From the NCBI GenBank assembly GCA_021810635.1, contig JAJZIH010000005.1:72501-123064 (forward strand): 50,564 bases of DNA. The letters run 5' to 3'. The stretch is from Pseudomonadota bacterium (GTDB taxonomy: Bacteria; Pseudomonadota; Gammaproteobacteria; JAKAQQ01). This document shows positions 17,348 to 25,516 of this stretch, in pieces (the first letter of the stretch is position 1; each line of letters starts with the position of its first letter). Made by a program: the position numbers and the translations under genes. The notes beneath the pieces are model-generated. The model ran no database searches. It saw only the letters and a list, made by a program, of their open reading frames with translations, and was not told where the DNA came from.

Positions 17348-18804
17348 TCCGCCGACGGACCAAGATCATCGCCACGGTCGGCCCGGCGAGTGCCGGGGAG
17401 GAGACACTGACGGCGCTGGTCCAGGCGGGCGTCGACCTGTTCCGGCTCAATTTCTCCCATGGCAGTACGGCCACGCTCACCGAGTGGGCGCACCGCATCC
17501 GCCGGGTGGCGGAACACTGCCAGACCGAAGTGGGACTCTTGGGCGACCTCGCCGGACCCAAGATCCGCATCGGACGGTTTCAGGACGGCCCCGTTGAGTT
17601 GCGGAGCGGGGATCGATTCACCATCGATCCGTTGTGCCCGGAAGCGGAGGGGAACCGGGAACGGGTCAGCGTGAGCTATGCCCGGCTGCCCAGCGACGTC
17701 TCCCCCGGCGACCGCCTGCTCCTGGCCGATGGCCAGATTGCCTTCCGGGTCGATTCGGTGGTGGGCACCGCGATCCACTGCCGGGTCGAGACCGGCGGGG
17801 TTCTGTCCGACCACAAAGGCATCAACCGGGAGGGCGGGGGACTGTCCGCCGACGCGCTCACCGACAAGGACCGTCGCGATATTGAGGTGGCGGCAAAACT
17901 GGGGGTCGACTATCTGGCGGTTTCATTCCCGCGCGATGCCGGAGACATTGCCCAGGCCCGCGGCCTGCTCGAAAAGGCCGGGGGGCAAGCACTCGTGGTG
18001 GCCAAGATCGAGCGCAAAGAGGCTGTTGAAAATATACGGTCCATCCTCTCGGAGGCCGATGCCATCATGGTGGCCCGAGGCGATCTCGCGATCGAGATCG
18101 GCGACTGGGAACTCGCCGGGGTGCAGAAGCGGCTGATCCGTCTTGCTCTGGAAGCGCGCAGTGTCGTCATCACGGCCACCCAGATGATGGAATCCATGGT
18201 GCTGAATCCGGTGCCGACGAGAGCCGAAGTGCTGGATGTGGCCAATGCGGTGCTGGATGGGACCGATGCGGTCATGCTGTCGGCGGAGAGCGCGGTGGGA
18301 CACTATCCCGTCCGCGCGGTCGAGGCCATGGCCCGGATCTGTTTGGGTGCCGAAAAAGACGTCATGGGCTCTAGCTCCCTCGAACTGATGAAGGCCGATG
18401 AACGCTACCAGTCGGTCAATGAGTTGATTGCCATGGTGGCCGTTCATGCGGCCAACCGGTTCCCGATCCGGGCGGTGGCCACGCTCACCGAGTCGGGGAC
18501 GACGCCCCACCTGGCATCCCGCCCGCGTTCCATGATTCCCATTTATGCCCTGACCCGCCATGAAAGCACCCGGCGACGGGTCACCCTGTTGCGGGGTGTG
18601 TATCCCGTCTCGTTTGATGTGCTGCATGCCAATCCCGACCATGTGCTGGACGAGGCGGTGGCCACCCTGAGGGCTGTGGGAGCGGTCGAACCCGGGGACT
18701 TCGTCCTGTTCACGAAGGGGGATTCCGAGGGGCTGGCCGGCACGACCAACCTGCTCAAGGTCATTGAAGTGCCGCGCTCGGGATCTGCCCCGGATGCGTG
18801 CTAA
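17344..18804 (+). CDS. pyk: Pyruvate kinase
   Basis: The 486-residue enzyme makes pyruvate and ATP from phosphoenolpyruvate. Motifs: TKIIATVGPAS, LFRLNFSHGS, GDLAGPKIRIGRF, the metal/substrate segment DAIMVARGDLAIEIGDWELA and the ATATQMMESM equivalent ITATQMMESM. Length is normal for bacterial type II enzymes. ATG 17344 lies in an ATGA overlap with the pgk stop. A fructose-bisphosphate aldolase gene often follows here in related clusters, but is absent. Confidence 0.96.
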   Translation: MIRRRTKIIATVGPASAGEETLTALVQAGVDLFRLNFSHGSTATLTEWAHRIRRVAEHCQTEVGLLGDLAGPKIRIGRFQDGPVELRSGDRFTIDPLCPEAEGNRERVSVSYARLPSDVSPGDRLLLADGQIAFRVDSVVGTAIHCRVETGGVLSDHKGINREGGGLSADALTDKDRRDIEVAAKLGVDYLAVSFPRDAGDIAQARGLLEKAGGQALVVAKIERKEAVENIRSILSEADAIMVARGDLAIEIGDWELAGVQKRLIRLALEARSVVITATQMMESMVLNPVPTRAEVLDVANAVLDGTDAVMLSAESAVGHYPVRAVEAMARICLGAEKDVMGSSSLELMKADERYQSVNELIAMVAVHAANRFPIRAVATLTESGTTPHLASRPRSMIPIYALTRHESTRRRVTLLRGVYPVSFDVLHANPDHVLDEAVATLRAVGAVEPGDFVLFTKGDSEGLAGTTNLLKVIEVPRSGSAPDAC

Positions 18805-18807
18805 AAT
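18799..18807 (+). promoter_or_regulatory. Extended -10 promoter (TGCTAAAAT) of the cytochrome c gene
   Basis: TGC-TAAAAT overlaps the pyk stop codon and lies 33 bases before the cytochrome start, with a well-placed GGAGG between them. The same nine bases occur before erpA. The -35 box is poor, as expected for extended -10 promoters. Confidence 0.45.
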
Positions 18808-18840
18808 TCAACCATCCCATGAATCGGAGGATAGACGGCG

Positions 18841-19227
18841 ATGAAAGTGAAAACCCTGCAATTCGGAAAGTGGCTCGGTCTCCTGGTTCTGCTGGCCGGG
18901 TTCGTGCCGGTCATGGCCCGGGCGGCTGCCGTGCCGAACCCCGCGATCAAGTCCCTCATGAACACGCAGGGCTGTTTTGCCTGCCATGCCGTCGACATGA
19001 AGATCGTGGGTCCCGCCTACGCCTGGGTCGCCTACCGCTTTGCCCACCGGAAGGGAGCGGTCGCCATGCTGGCCCACAAGATCATGGCCGGCGGAGCGGG
19101 TGAATGGAACCCGTGGACGGGCGGAATTGCCATGCCGCCCCATCCCACCCTGACCCTGGCCCAAGCGGAGGCCATGGCGCGCTGGGTCCTGGCGCAGAAG
19201 CCCATCGCCCCGCCCAAGCCGGGCTAA
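18841..19227 (+). CDS. Periplasmic cytochrome c, class I (c-551/c-552 type)
   Basis: The 128-residue protein has a Sec signal peptide (WLGLLVLLAGFVPVMARA), a single haem-binding CFACH (Cys45, Cys48, His49), the conserved VGPAY after it and the axial methionine Met98 in GGIAMPPHP. It is a small soluble electron carrier of the cytochrome c-551 type, probably donating to a terminal oxidase or reductase. GGAGG precedes the ATG. Its own promoter-like element suggests it is expressed apart from pyk. Confidence 0.9.
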   Translation: MKVKTLQFGKWLGLLVLLAGFVPVMARAAAVPNPAIKSLMNTQGCFACHAVDMKIVGPAYAWVAYRFAHRKGAVAMLAHKIMAGGAGEWNPWTGGIAMPPHPTLTLAQAEAMARWVLAQKPIAPPKPG

Positions 19228-19237
19228 GGCCAAGGGC

Positions 19238-19765
19238 GTGGGAGCGGGCGGGCCGGTCGGCCGGAGGTCCGGACTCGTCGAGACCAGCCTCGCGGCCGGG
19301 CGCTGGTTGCTGGTCCCTTTCTACGCGGGCCTGCTCCTCGCCATCCTCTGGCTCCTGGTCGTGTTCCTCTGGACGTTCTGGCAAGGCCTGGGGTCTGCCC
19401 TGTCGGCGGCGGATGTCTCCGGTCCCCTGCTCTGGATCCTGCGTCTCGTCGAACTCGCGCTGGTGGCCAATCTGGTTGCGACCGTGGCCCTGAGCAGCTT
19501 CGGGAGCTTGGTGGCCCGCCGCCACGGAAACGATCCCGTGGACGGATCCACCCCTCCCGGGTACGGGGACGAGAGCCGCCTCAAACCCAGGCTTTTTTCC
19601 TCCATCGCAGCGGTCGCCGCCATCCAGCTCCTGGAAATGGATCTCCGGCTCGACCGCTTCTCAGCCCGCTCCATCGGCTGGAGTCTGGGGATCCTCCTGG
19701 CCTTCGTCCTGACGGGGCTCGGGGTGAGCTGGATGGACCACGCGCATCGACGCGGCGGTTCCTGA
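19238..19765 (+). CDS. UPF0114 (YqhA-family) inner-membrane protein
   Basis: The 175-residue protein has an N-terminal ETSLAAGRWLLVPFYAGLLL segment, LRLVELALVANLVATVAL, then a charged loop DPVDGSTPPGY and KPRLFSSIAAVAAIQLLEMD, matching the UPF0114/YqhA pattern with about four membrane helices. Function of the family is not established. Start is GTG 19238, ten bases after the cytochrome. The last 105 bases overlap the opposite-strand murI gene; both C-termini are extended, hydrophilic and not conserved. Confidence 0.85.
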   Translation: MGAGGPVGRRSGLVETSLAAGRWLLVPFYAGLLLAILWLLVVFLWTFWQGLGSALSAADVSGPLLWILRLVELALVANLVATVALSSFGSLVARRHGNDPVDGSTPPGYGDESRLKPRLFSSIAAVAAIQLLEMDLRLDRFSARSIGWSLGILLAFVLTGLGVSWMDHAHRRGGS

Positions 19766-20614
19766 CCGGGCCATCAGGTCGGCAACCAGAAACACCGCAT
19801 CCGGTGCCGGCGACAGGAAATGCGGGGCGATGCGGAGAAAGCGCTCCGGATTGTCCGTCACGTAATATTGGGGCTCCGCTCCGAGTCCGGATTCTCCATC
19901 CGCTCCGGTGGCGAGCAGCCCCCGTTGTCGCAGCATTTCCGCCACCGCCACCGCCGTCGTCCCGGCCGAATCCACGATCGGAGTGCCGGAGGGCACGAGA
20001 CGGGAGAGGAGGGGGCTGAAGGGCGGGAAGTGGGTGCAGCCGAGGAGCAGGCAGTCGGGGCGTGCGGCCGGGACCGCGAAGAGCGGATCGAGATAGCGGC
20101 GCAGGACACCTTCGGCCTCGCCCCCGGTGAACCAGCCTTCTTCCGCCAGGGCCACGAGGATCGGGGCCGCCTGGGGAGTGCAGCGGATGGTGGGGCAAAG
20201 TGACGCGAGGGCGCGCGGGTAGGCGCCGGAGCGGATCGTGGCCTCGGTGGCGAGGAGCGCGATCGATCCCGTCCGGCTGTTCCGGACGGCCAGTTCGGCG
20301 CCGGGGCGGATCACGCCCACGGTGGGCAGCGGGGCAAAGGTCCGTTCGAGCCGGTCGAGAGCCGCGGCGGTGGCGGTGTTGCAGGCCACGACGAGGAGCT
20401 TGATCCCGTGCCCGACGAGGAAGCCGGCTGCTGCGAGTGCTTCCTCCCCGATGCGGTGCGCACTCTTCGTGCCATAGGGCAAGTGGGCGGTATCCCCGAG
20501 GTAGAGATAACGCTCGTCGGGCAGAAGACGTCGCAGGGCGTCCAGCACGGTGAGCCCGCCGACCCCCGAGTCGAAAATACCGATGGGATCCTGGGTGCGG
20601 GGGACGACGCTCAC
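19661..20614 (-). CDS. murI: Glutamate racemase
   Basis: Makes D-glutamate for peptidoglycan. The 317-residue enzyme shows IGIFDSGVGGLTVLDAL, YLGDTAHLPYG, the first catalytic cysteine in LLVVACNTATAAAL and the second in LLLGCTHFPPF. It is some 40 residues longer than usual at the C-terminus, in the part that overlaps the YqhA-family gene. The start is GTG 20614, overlapping by four bases the stop of a glutathione-transferase-like remnant. Confidence 0.95.
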   Translation of the reverse strand: MSVVPRTQDPIGIFDSGVGGLTVLDALRRLLPDERYLYLGDTAHLPYGTKSAHRIGEEALAAAGFLVGHGIKLLVVACNTATAAALDRLERTFAPLPTVGVIRPGAELAVRNSRTGSIALLATEATIRSGAYPRALASLCPTIRCTPQAAPILVALAEEGWFTGGEAEGVLRRYLDPLFAVPAARPDCLLLGCTHFPPFSPLLSRLVPSGTPIVDSAGTTAVAVAEMLRQRGLLATGADGESGLGAEPQYYVTDNPERFLRIAPHFLSPAPDAVFLVADLMARSGTAASMRVVHPAHPEPRQDEGQEDPQTPADGAG

Positions 20615-20832
20615 GGGGGTTGGAATTTTCCGTACGCCACCTCTCCGGCCGGCCGGGTGTCATTCGGGATCACGGGAATGTGCCGTGCCGGATTCGGGGC
20701 GGGGAAGGCGGGCTCCTTCTGTTCTGCCCGCCCCCGATCGATGCGCACCAGGGTGTCGGGCAAACCGGGCTCCTCGAGGAGGATCTGGGGCTTCATGCCG
20801 TTACCGGTCGGTGCCGTATCGAGATGGACCAT
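20611..20832 (-). pseudogene. Remnant of a glutathione S-transferase N-terminal domain
   Basis: From ATG 20832 the frame reads MVHLDTAPTGNGMKPQILLE, EPGLPDTLVRIDRGRAEQKE and PAFPAPNPARHIPVIPNDTR. This closely follows the thioredoxin-like start of YfcG/Ure2p-type glutathione transferases (LYTAPTPNGxKVxIxLEELGLPY, then KGEQKxPxFLxINPNGRIPAI). Only about 60 of 200 residues remain and several key positions differ, so it is probably a remnant. Its frame ends in a GTGA overlap with murI, so it might still be translated and coupled to murI. Confidence 0.55.
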
Positions 20833-20862
20833 GCGGCCTCCGTGACCCGATCGGTGATCGGC

Positions 20863-20868
20863 TAAAAT
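20863..20868 (+). promoter_or_regulatory. Probable -10 element (TAAAAT) before the acylase gene
   Basis: GGCTAAAATAA lies about 100 bases before the forward acylase gene, in the divergent gap to the murI side. It resembles the elements before the cytochrome and erpA genes. The -35 region is weak. Confidence 0.35.
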
Positions 20869-20970
20869 AAAGAGAGGCATCCCCAATCGGTCAGTCCCAG
20901 CCCTCGGGAAGGCATCAGGTCCGGGGATGGCCTCGCTCACATTTTACCCGGGAGCGGCGCGGAGCATCGC

Positions 20971-23442
20971 ATGATCAGGCCAAGGTTGCGTTTTGCCTGC
21001 GGGATTGCGGGCGCGGTTCTCGTGGGACTCGCGGGCGTGGCGCTCAGCTTTGAGGCCGCCTGGACCGGGAGCCCAGCCCGCGAGTCCGGGGTCCTCGATC
21101 TGCCCGGACTGGTTCACCCGGTCCGGATCGACCGGGACCGGCTGGGCACACCCACCATTGAGGCGCGCGATGCCGATGACGCCTATGAAGCTTTGGGCTT
21201 TCTCCAGGCCCAGGATCGATTTTTCGAGATGGATCTCCTCAGGCGGGCGGCTGCCGGTAGACTCTCGGCTCTGTTCGGCCGCGCCACGCTGGGTGCCGAC
21301 CGGCGGGTTGCCCCCTTCGATCTCACGGCGGTTGCCCGGGCGGCCTACGCAGCCGCCCCGCCCCAAGAACGCCGCCGCCTCACCGCCTTTGCCCGGGGCG
21401 TCAATGCCGGACTGCGCGACCTGCCGCACCGACCCTTCGCCTATGCGCTTTTGGGCCTCCGACCGCAGCGCTGGCAGCCCTGGGACAGCTATCTTGTAAT
21501 CGGTGCGATGTACCTGGAGCTTCAGGATCCGGACGACCGCCGCGCCCAGAACCTGGCGGTCCTGCGCCGTCTATTCCCCCGCCCGCTCTACCGCTTCCTC
21601 ACTGCGCCCGGTAATCGCTGGGATGCCCCCCTCGAAGGCCCTCCCTTCCGGGTGCCGCCCGTGCCCGGTCCTTCCGTCTTCGACCTCCGAAAGGTTCCCC
21701 CCGCGCATTTTGCGCAAGGGACGGGCGGGGGGGGGCGCATGACCGACCCCGCGCGCGCCCTCGCGGGCAGTAACGGCTTTGCCGTTTCCGGTCGTTTCAC
21801 CCGTTCGCATGCGGCGCTCTTGGCGAACGACATGCATCTGCATCCGTCCCTGCCGCCCATCTGGTACCGGGCCGAGATCCAGTTCAGGACCGCAAAAGGA
21901 CAAACGGTACGGCTGCTCGGCGTGACGCTGCCGGGCGTGCCGGCGCTCGTGGTCGGAACCAACTTCCACGTCGCCTGGGGGTTTACCAATACGGAGGGGG
22001 ACTGGGTGGATCTCATCCGGCTCGTGACCGTTCCGGGCCATCCGGACCGATACGAGACGCCGGGCGGCAGCCGCCGCATCCGCGTCGTGAAGCGGTGGAT
22101 CCCGGTCCGGGGGGAACCCGCCAATCTCCTGACGGTCCGACGCACGATCTGGGGCCCCGTCATCGGCCGGACCCCGGGCGGTACCCTTCTGGTCTCCCGC
22201 TGGGTCGGGGAAGACCCGAGCGGTTACCGCATCGATGCCGAGCGTGCGCTGGAGACCTCGCGGACGGTGATCCAGGCCATCCGGGCCGCCAACCGCCTCG
22301 GAATCCCCGAACAGAACGTTGTCGTGGCCGACCGCGCTGGCCATATCGGCTGGAGCGTGGCGGGGGCCATCCCGCGGCGTGTCGGGCACTGCACGAACCC
22401 CCTGCCCCAGTCCTGGGCGCGCGGCCAGTGCCGGTGGCAGGGCTATCTCCGGCCCCGGTCCTATCCCCGGATCATCAACCCCCCGGGCGGGTTCGTCTGG
22501 ACCGCGAACCAGCGGATCGTGGACGGACGAGCGCTCCGCCTGATCGGGGATGGAGGTTACGATCTCGGGGCGCGTGCACGCCAGATCCGCAACGATCTCC
22601 TCGCTCTCCATCCCCCCATCACGGCCCGGGATCTCCTCGCGATCGAACTCGATGACCGGGCCGTTTTTCTCCGGCACTGGCAGGAGCTTCTGGTGCACCT
22701 CCTCACCCCTGCCGTCATCGACAACCACCCCCGGCGGGGCGCCCTCCGGCGGATCGTCAGCCACTGGCTACCTTGCGCCTGCCGTCGCTCGGTCGGCTAC
22801 GACCTCGTCTGGACGTTCCGGAAAATCGTGAAGCACGCGGTCCTTTCCCCGTTTTTCCGCCTGGCAGAAAAGGCGGATCCCCATTTCAAGAATCCGCTCG
22901 GCGCCACGGCCGAAGGTCCGGTGTGGGCGCTCGTCACCCGGCGGCCCCACTGGCTGCTCGCTTCCCGGTATCCCGACTGGTCGGTCTTTTTCCGGCGGGC
23001 GATCGACCGGTTGATCCGGCTCCGGTGGCAGGCGGGATCCGGCTTCCGGAAGGACACTTGGGGGCGGCAGAACCGGATCACGATCGCCAACCCGTTGGCG
23101 CAGGGAATCCCCTGGATCGGTCCTTGGCTTCTCGACCTGCCGCCAACCGAGATTCCCGGTGATGCCAATATGCCCCGCGTGCAAACCCATGCCCTGGGCG
23201 CCTCCGAACGGATGGTGGTCGACCTCGGGCATCCGGAAAAGAGCCTGTTCGAGCTTCCCGGCGGGGAGAGCGGCAACCCGGACTCGCCGTTTTACGTCGA
23301 TGAGTTTCCGGCTTGGCTCCGCGGTTTGCCGACACCGCTGGCCCCCGGCCGCGCGCGCGCGGTCCTCCTCCTCCGGCCGGAACCCCGGGGAGCACGGGCT
23401 GGCCCCTCCCGCCCGCTTCGGGTAACCCGGATTTTCGGATGA
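20971..23442 (+). CDS. Penicillin acylase family (S45) N-terminal-nucleophile hydrolase
   Basis: The 823-residue protein has an N-terminal membrane/signal segment (FACGIAGAVLVGLAGVALSF), the alpha-chain start HPVRIDRDRLGTPTIEARDA with GFLQAQDRFFEMDLLRRAA, and the processing site in ALAG-SNGFAVSG, making Ser267 the expected N-terminal nucleophile of the beta chain. Later NDMHLHPSLPPIWY and AWGFTNTEGDWVDL fit the family. Members hydrolyse amides such as acyl-homoserine lactones or beta-lactam side chains in the periplasm; which applies is unknown. The stop overlaps the ATG of the following MFS gene. Confidence 0.9.
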   Translation: MIRPRLRFACGIAGAVLVGLAGVALSFEAAWTGSPARESGVLDLPGLVHPVRIDRDRLGTPTIEARDADDAYEALGFLQAQDRFFEMDLLRRAAAGRLSALFGRATLGADRRVAPFDLTAVARAAYAAAPPQERRRLTAFARGVNAGLRDLPHRPFAYALLGLRPQRWQPWDSYLVIGAMYLELQDPDDRRAQNLAVLRRLFPRPLYRFLTAPGNRWDAPLEGPPFRVPPVPGPSVFDLRKVPPAHFAQGTGGGGRMTDPARALAGSNGFAVSGRFTRSHAALLANDMHLHPSLPPIWYRAEIQFRTAKGQTVRLLGVTLPGVPALVVGTNFHVAWGFTNTEGDWVDLIRLVTVPGHPDRYETPGGSRRIRVVKRWIPVRGEPANLLTVRRTIWGPVIGRTPGGTLLVSRWVGEDPSGYRIDAERALETSRTVIQAIRAANRLGIPEQNVVVADRAGHIGWSVAGAIPRRVGHCTNPLPQSWARGQCRWQGYLRPRSYPRIINPPGGFVWTANQRIVDGRALRLIGDGGYDLGARARQIRNDLLALHPPITARDLLAIELDDRAVFLRHWQELLVHLLTPAVIDNHPRRGALRRIVSHWLPCACRRSVGYDLVWTFRKIVKHAVLSPFFRLAEKADPHFKNPLGATAEGPVWALVTRRPHWLLASRYPDWSVFFRRAIDRLIRLRWQAGSGFRKDTWGRQNRITIANPLAQGIPWIGPWLLDLPPTEIPGDANMPRVQTHALGASERMVVDLGHPEKSLFELPGGESGNPDSPFYVDEFPAWLRGLPTPLAPGRARAVLLLRPEPRGARAGPSRPLRVTRIFG

Positions 23443-24839
23443 AGAAGGGGCGCGTCCGATGGCGCTCACCACGCGCTTCGGAGGCGTCCCTCACCCGGTT
23501 CGAGACCGGTGCGGTGGTTTCGCTGGGGACGGTGTTGTCCCTGCGCATGCTGGGTCTCTTCATGATCTATCCGATCTTTTCGCGCCTGGCCGACCACTAC
23601 GCCGGGGCCACGACGTTGACGATCGGGCTCGCCCTCGGCAGCTACGGGCTCACCCAGGGCGTCTTCCAGCTGCCGTTCGGATGGCTTTCGGACCGGTGGG
23701 GACGCAAGCCGGTGATCGTGGCCGGTCTCCTCCTGTTTGCGCTGGGGAGCGGGATCGCGGCCCTCGCGACCAGCATCACCGGACTCATCGTGGGCCGTCT
23801 GATCCAGGGTCTCGGTGCCATCGGCTCGGCCACGCTCGCCTTCATCTCGGATGTCACGCACGAGGAACACCGGGCGCGGGCCATGGCGGTTGCGGGCGGG
23901 TTCATCGGCCTGTCCTTCGGGCTTGCGATCATCCTGGGACCGCTTCTCGCCGAGCGGATCGGATTGGCGGGAATCTTCTGGCTGACCGCGCTTTCAGCGC
24001 TGGGGGCCATGGTCCTCGTCCTCGCGGTGAGGCGCCCCGCCTGGGCGCATCCTCCCACAGCGTCCCGCATCCGTCCGGCGCTTCGGGCCGTCCTTCTGCA
24101 GCGTGACCTCCGGCGGCTCGATTTCGGGATTCTCATCCAGCATGCGGTTTTGACCAGCCTGTTTCTGATCCTGCCCGGCCTTGCGGGCCGGGTGCTCGGG
24201 ATGGACACGGCGGACAGCTGGCTGCTCTATCTGCCCCTTCTCGCCGGAGCCTTCGTCCTGTCGTTGCCGTTCGTCGTTTTGGCGGAGATCCGGGCAGCCT
24301 TTCGTCGCTACCTGCGGATTGGAATCCTCGTGGGCGGGATCGGGCTCGCCCTGCTCCTCGTCGTCCCGAACTCGGCCGTGGGGTTGGTGGCCGGGCTCGG
24401 GCTCTACTTCGGGGCCTTTACTCTGCTGGAGGCACTGCTGCCTTCATGGGTGTCGAGGGTGACCCCGGTGGGGTTCTCTGGAAGTGGTCTTGGGGTCTAC
24501 TCCAGCTGCCAGTTTTTGGGGATTTTCATCGGGGGTGTGGCCGGCGGTCTCGTCTGGGCCCGCGCCGGTGTCCAGGGCGTCCTGGTTCTTGACCTCGTGG
24601 CCCTCGCCGCGTGGTTCGTCGTGAGCTGGCCGATCGCCCCGGTGAGACGGTGCCGCACATGCGTGTTCAAGCTTTCGCACCGGCCGGATGTCCGGCTGCT
24701 GCAGGCCCGCCTCGCGACACTCGACGGAGTGCTCGACTGGCGATATGCGGAGGATGAAGGCCTGCTCTATCTCCGCCTCGACACGGCGGTCCCGGTTGAT
24801 GAAGGGCTCGGGTTGATCCGGGAACAGTTCGGGTTTTGA
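23439..24839 (+). CDS. MFS transporter, YajR-like, with C-terminal cytoplasmic domain
   Basis: The 466-residue protein has 12 predicted membrane helices, with the major facilitator motif A GWLSDRWGRKPVIVAGLLLF and motif C-like GFIGLSFGLAIILGPLLAER. After helix 12 a soluble domain of about 65 residues follows (KLSHRPDVRLLQARLATLDG to the end), like the YAM domain of E. coli YajR. It is probably a drug/proton-type exporter; the substrate is unknown. ATG 23439 overlaps the acylase stop, so the two are probably coupled. Confidence 0.88.
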   Translation: MKKGRVRWRSPRASEASLTRFETGAVVSLGTVLSLRMLGLFMIYPIFSRLADHYAGATTLTIGLALGSYGLTQGVFQLPFGWLSDRWGRKPVIVAGLLLFALGSGIAALATSITGLIVGRLIQGLGAIGSATLAFISDVTHEEHRARAMAVAGGFIGLSFGLAIILGPLLAERIGLAGIFWLTALSALGAMVLVLAVRRPAWAHPPTASRIRPALRAVLLQRDLRRLDFGILIQHAVLTSLFLILPGLAGRVLGMDTADSWLLYLPLLAGAFVLSLPFVVLAEIRAAFRRYLRIGILVGGIGLALLLVVPNSAVGLVAGLGLYFGAFTLLEALLPSWVSRVTPVGFSGSGLGVYSSCQFLGIFIGGVAGGLVWARAGVQGVLVLDLVALAAWFVVSWPIAPVRRCRTCVFKLSHRPDVRLLQARLATLDGVLDWRYAEDEGLLYLRLDTAVPVDEGLGLIREQFGF

Positions 24840-24933
24840 TCGGGGACCGTCGATCTTGGTCCACCCAATTCAATCACTTAGCCTTTGCGGGACGCGACTC
24901 TGGATTGAGGCTCAGGAAATGACCGATTAGCGG

Positions 24934-24962
24934 GTGCAAAAGCCGGTCCCACCCCCTACAAT
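24934..24962 (+). promoter_or_regulatory. Probable promoter of ssb
   Basis: GTGCAA (24934-24939) and TACAAT (24957-24962) with a 17-base spacer lie 32 bases before ssb. Spacing and -10 are good; the -35 is a weak match to TTGACA. Confidence 0.5.
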
Positions 24963-24994
24963 GACGGGGTACGCAGAGAATTCAGGAGAACGGC

Positions 24995-25450
24995 ATGGCC
25001 AGTCGAGGCGTTAACAAGGTGATTCTGGTGGGAAACGCCGGGGCGGACCCGGAACTGCGGTACCTGCCTTCGGGCGCCCCGGTCGCGAACCTGCGACTCG
25101 CGACCAGTGCATCCTGGAAAGACAAGCAAAGCGGGGAGCGCGAGGAACGGACGGAGTGGCACCGGGTGGTCTTTTTCAACCGACTGGCGGAAATTGTCCG
25201 TGACTATGTGCACAAGGGATCCCAGGTCTATGTCGAGGGGAGCCTCCGGACCCGGACCTACGAGAAGGACGGTCAGACCCATTATTCGACTGAGATCGTG
25301 GCCAACGAAATGCAAATGCTGGGCGGACGTGGCGGTGACGCCAGCGGAGCGCCAGCGGTGAAGGAGAGGGCTGCCAAGGGGACGGCCGATGACCCACCGG
25401 CCGCGGAAGCCCCGGTTGATGAGCCCTTGGACGACGATATTCCATTCTGA
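24995..25450 (+). CDS. ssb: Single-stranded DNA-binding protein
   Basis: The 151-residue protein coats single-stranded DNA during replication and repair. It starts [20 protein letters not shown], has the OB-fold segments [17 protein letters not shown] and [16 protein letters not shown], an acidic low-complexity linker and the C-terminal interaction tip DDDIPF. An AGGAG site precedes the ATG. A single ssb next to an MFS gene is a common proteobacterial arrangement. Confidence 0.97.
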   Translation: MASRGVNKVILVGNAGADPELRYLPSGAPVANLRLATSASWKDKQSGEREERTEWHRVVFFNRLAEIVRDYVHKGSQVYVEGSLRTRTYEKDGQTHYSTEIVANEMQMLGGRGGDASGAPAVKERAAKGTADDPPAAEAPVDEPLDDDIPF

Positions 25451-25516
25451 AAGCGGCCACCGTATCGACACGACGACATCCGTCGTTGTGCATCGTTCTG
25501 GTGGATGTTCGTGCGG

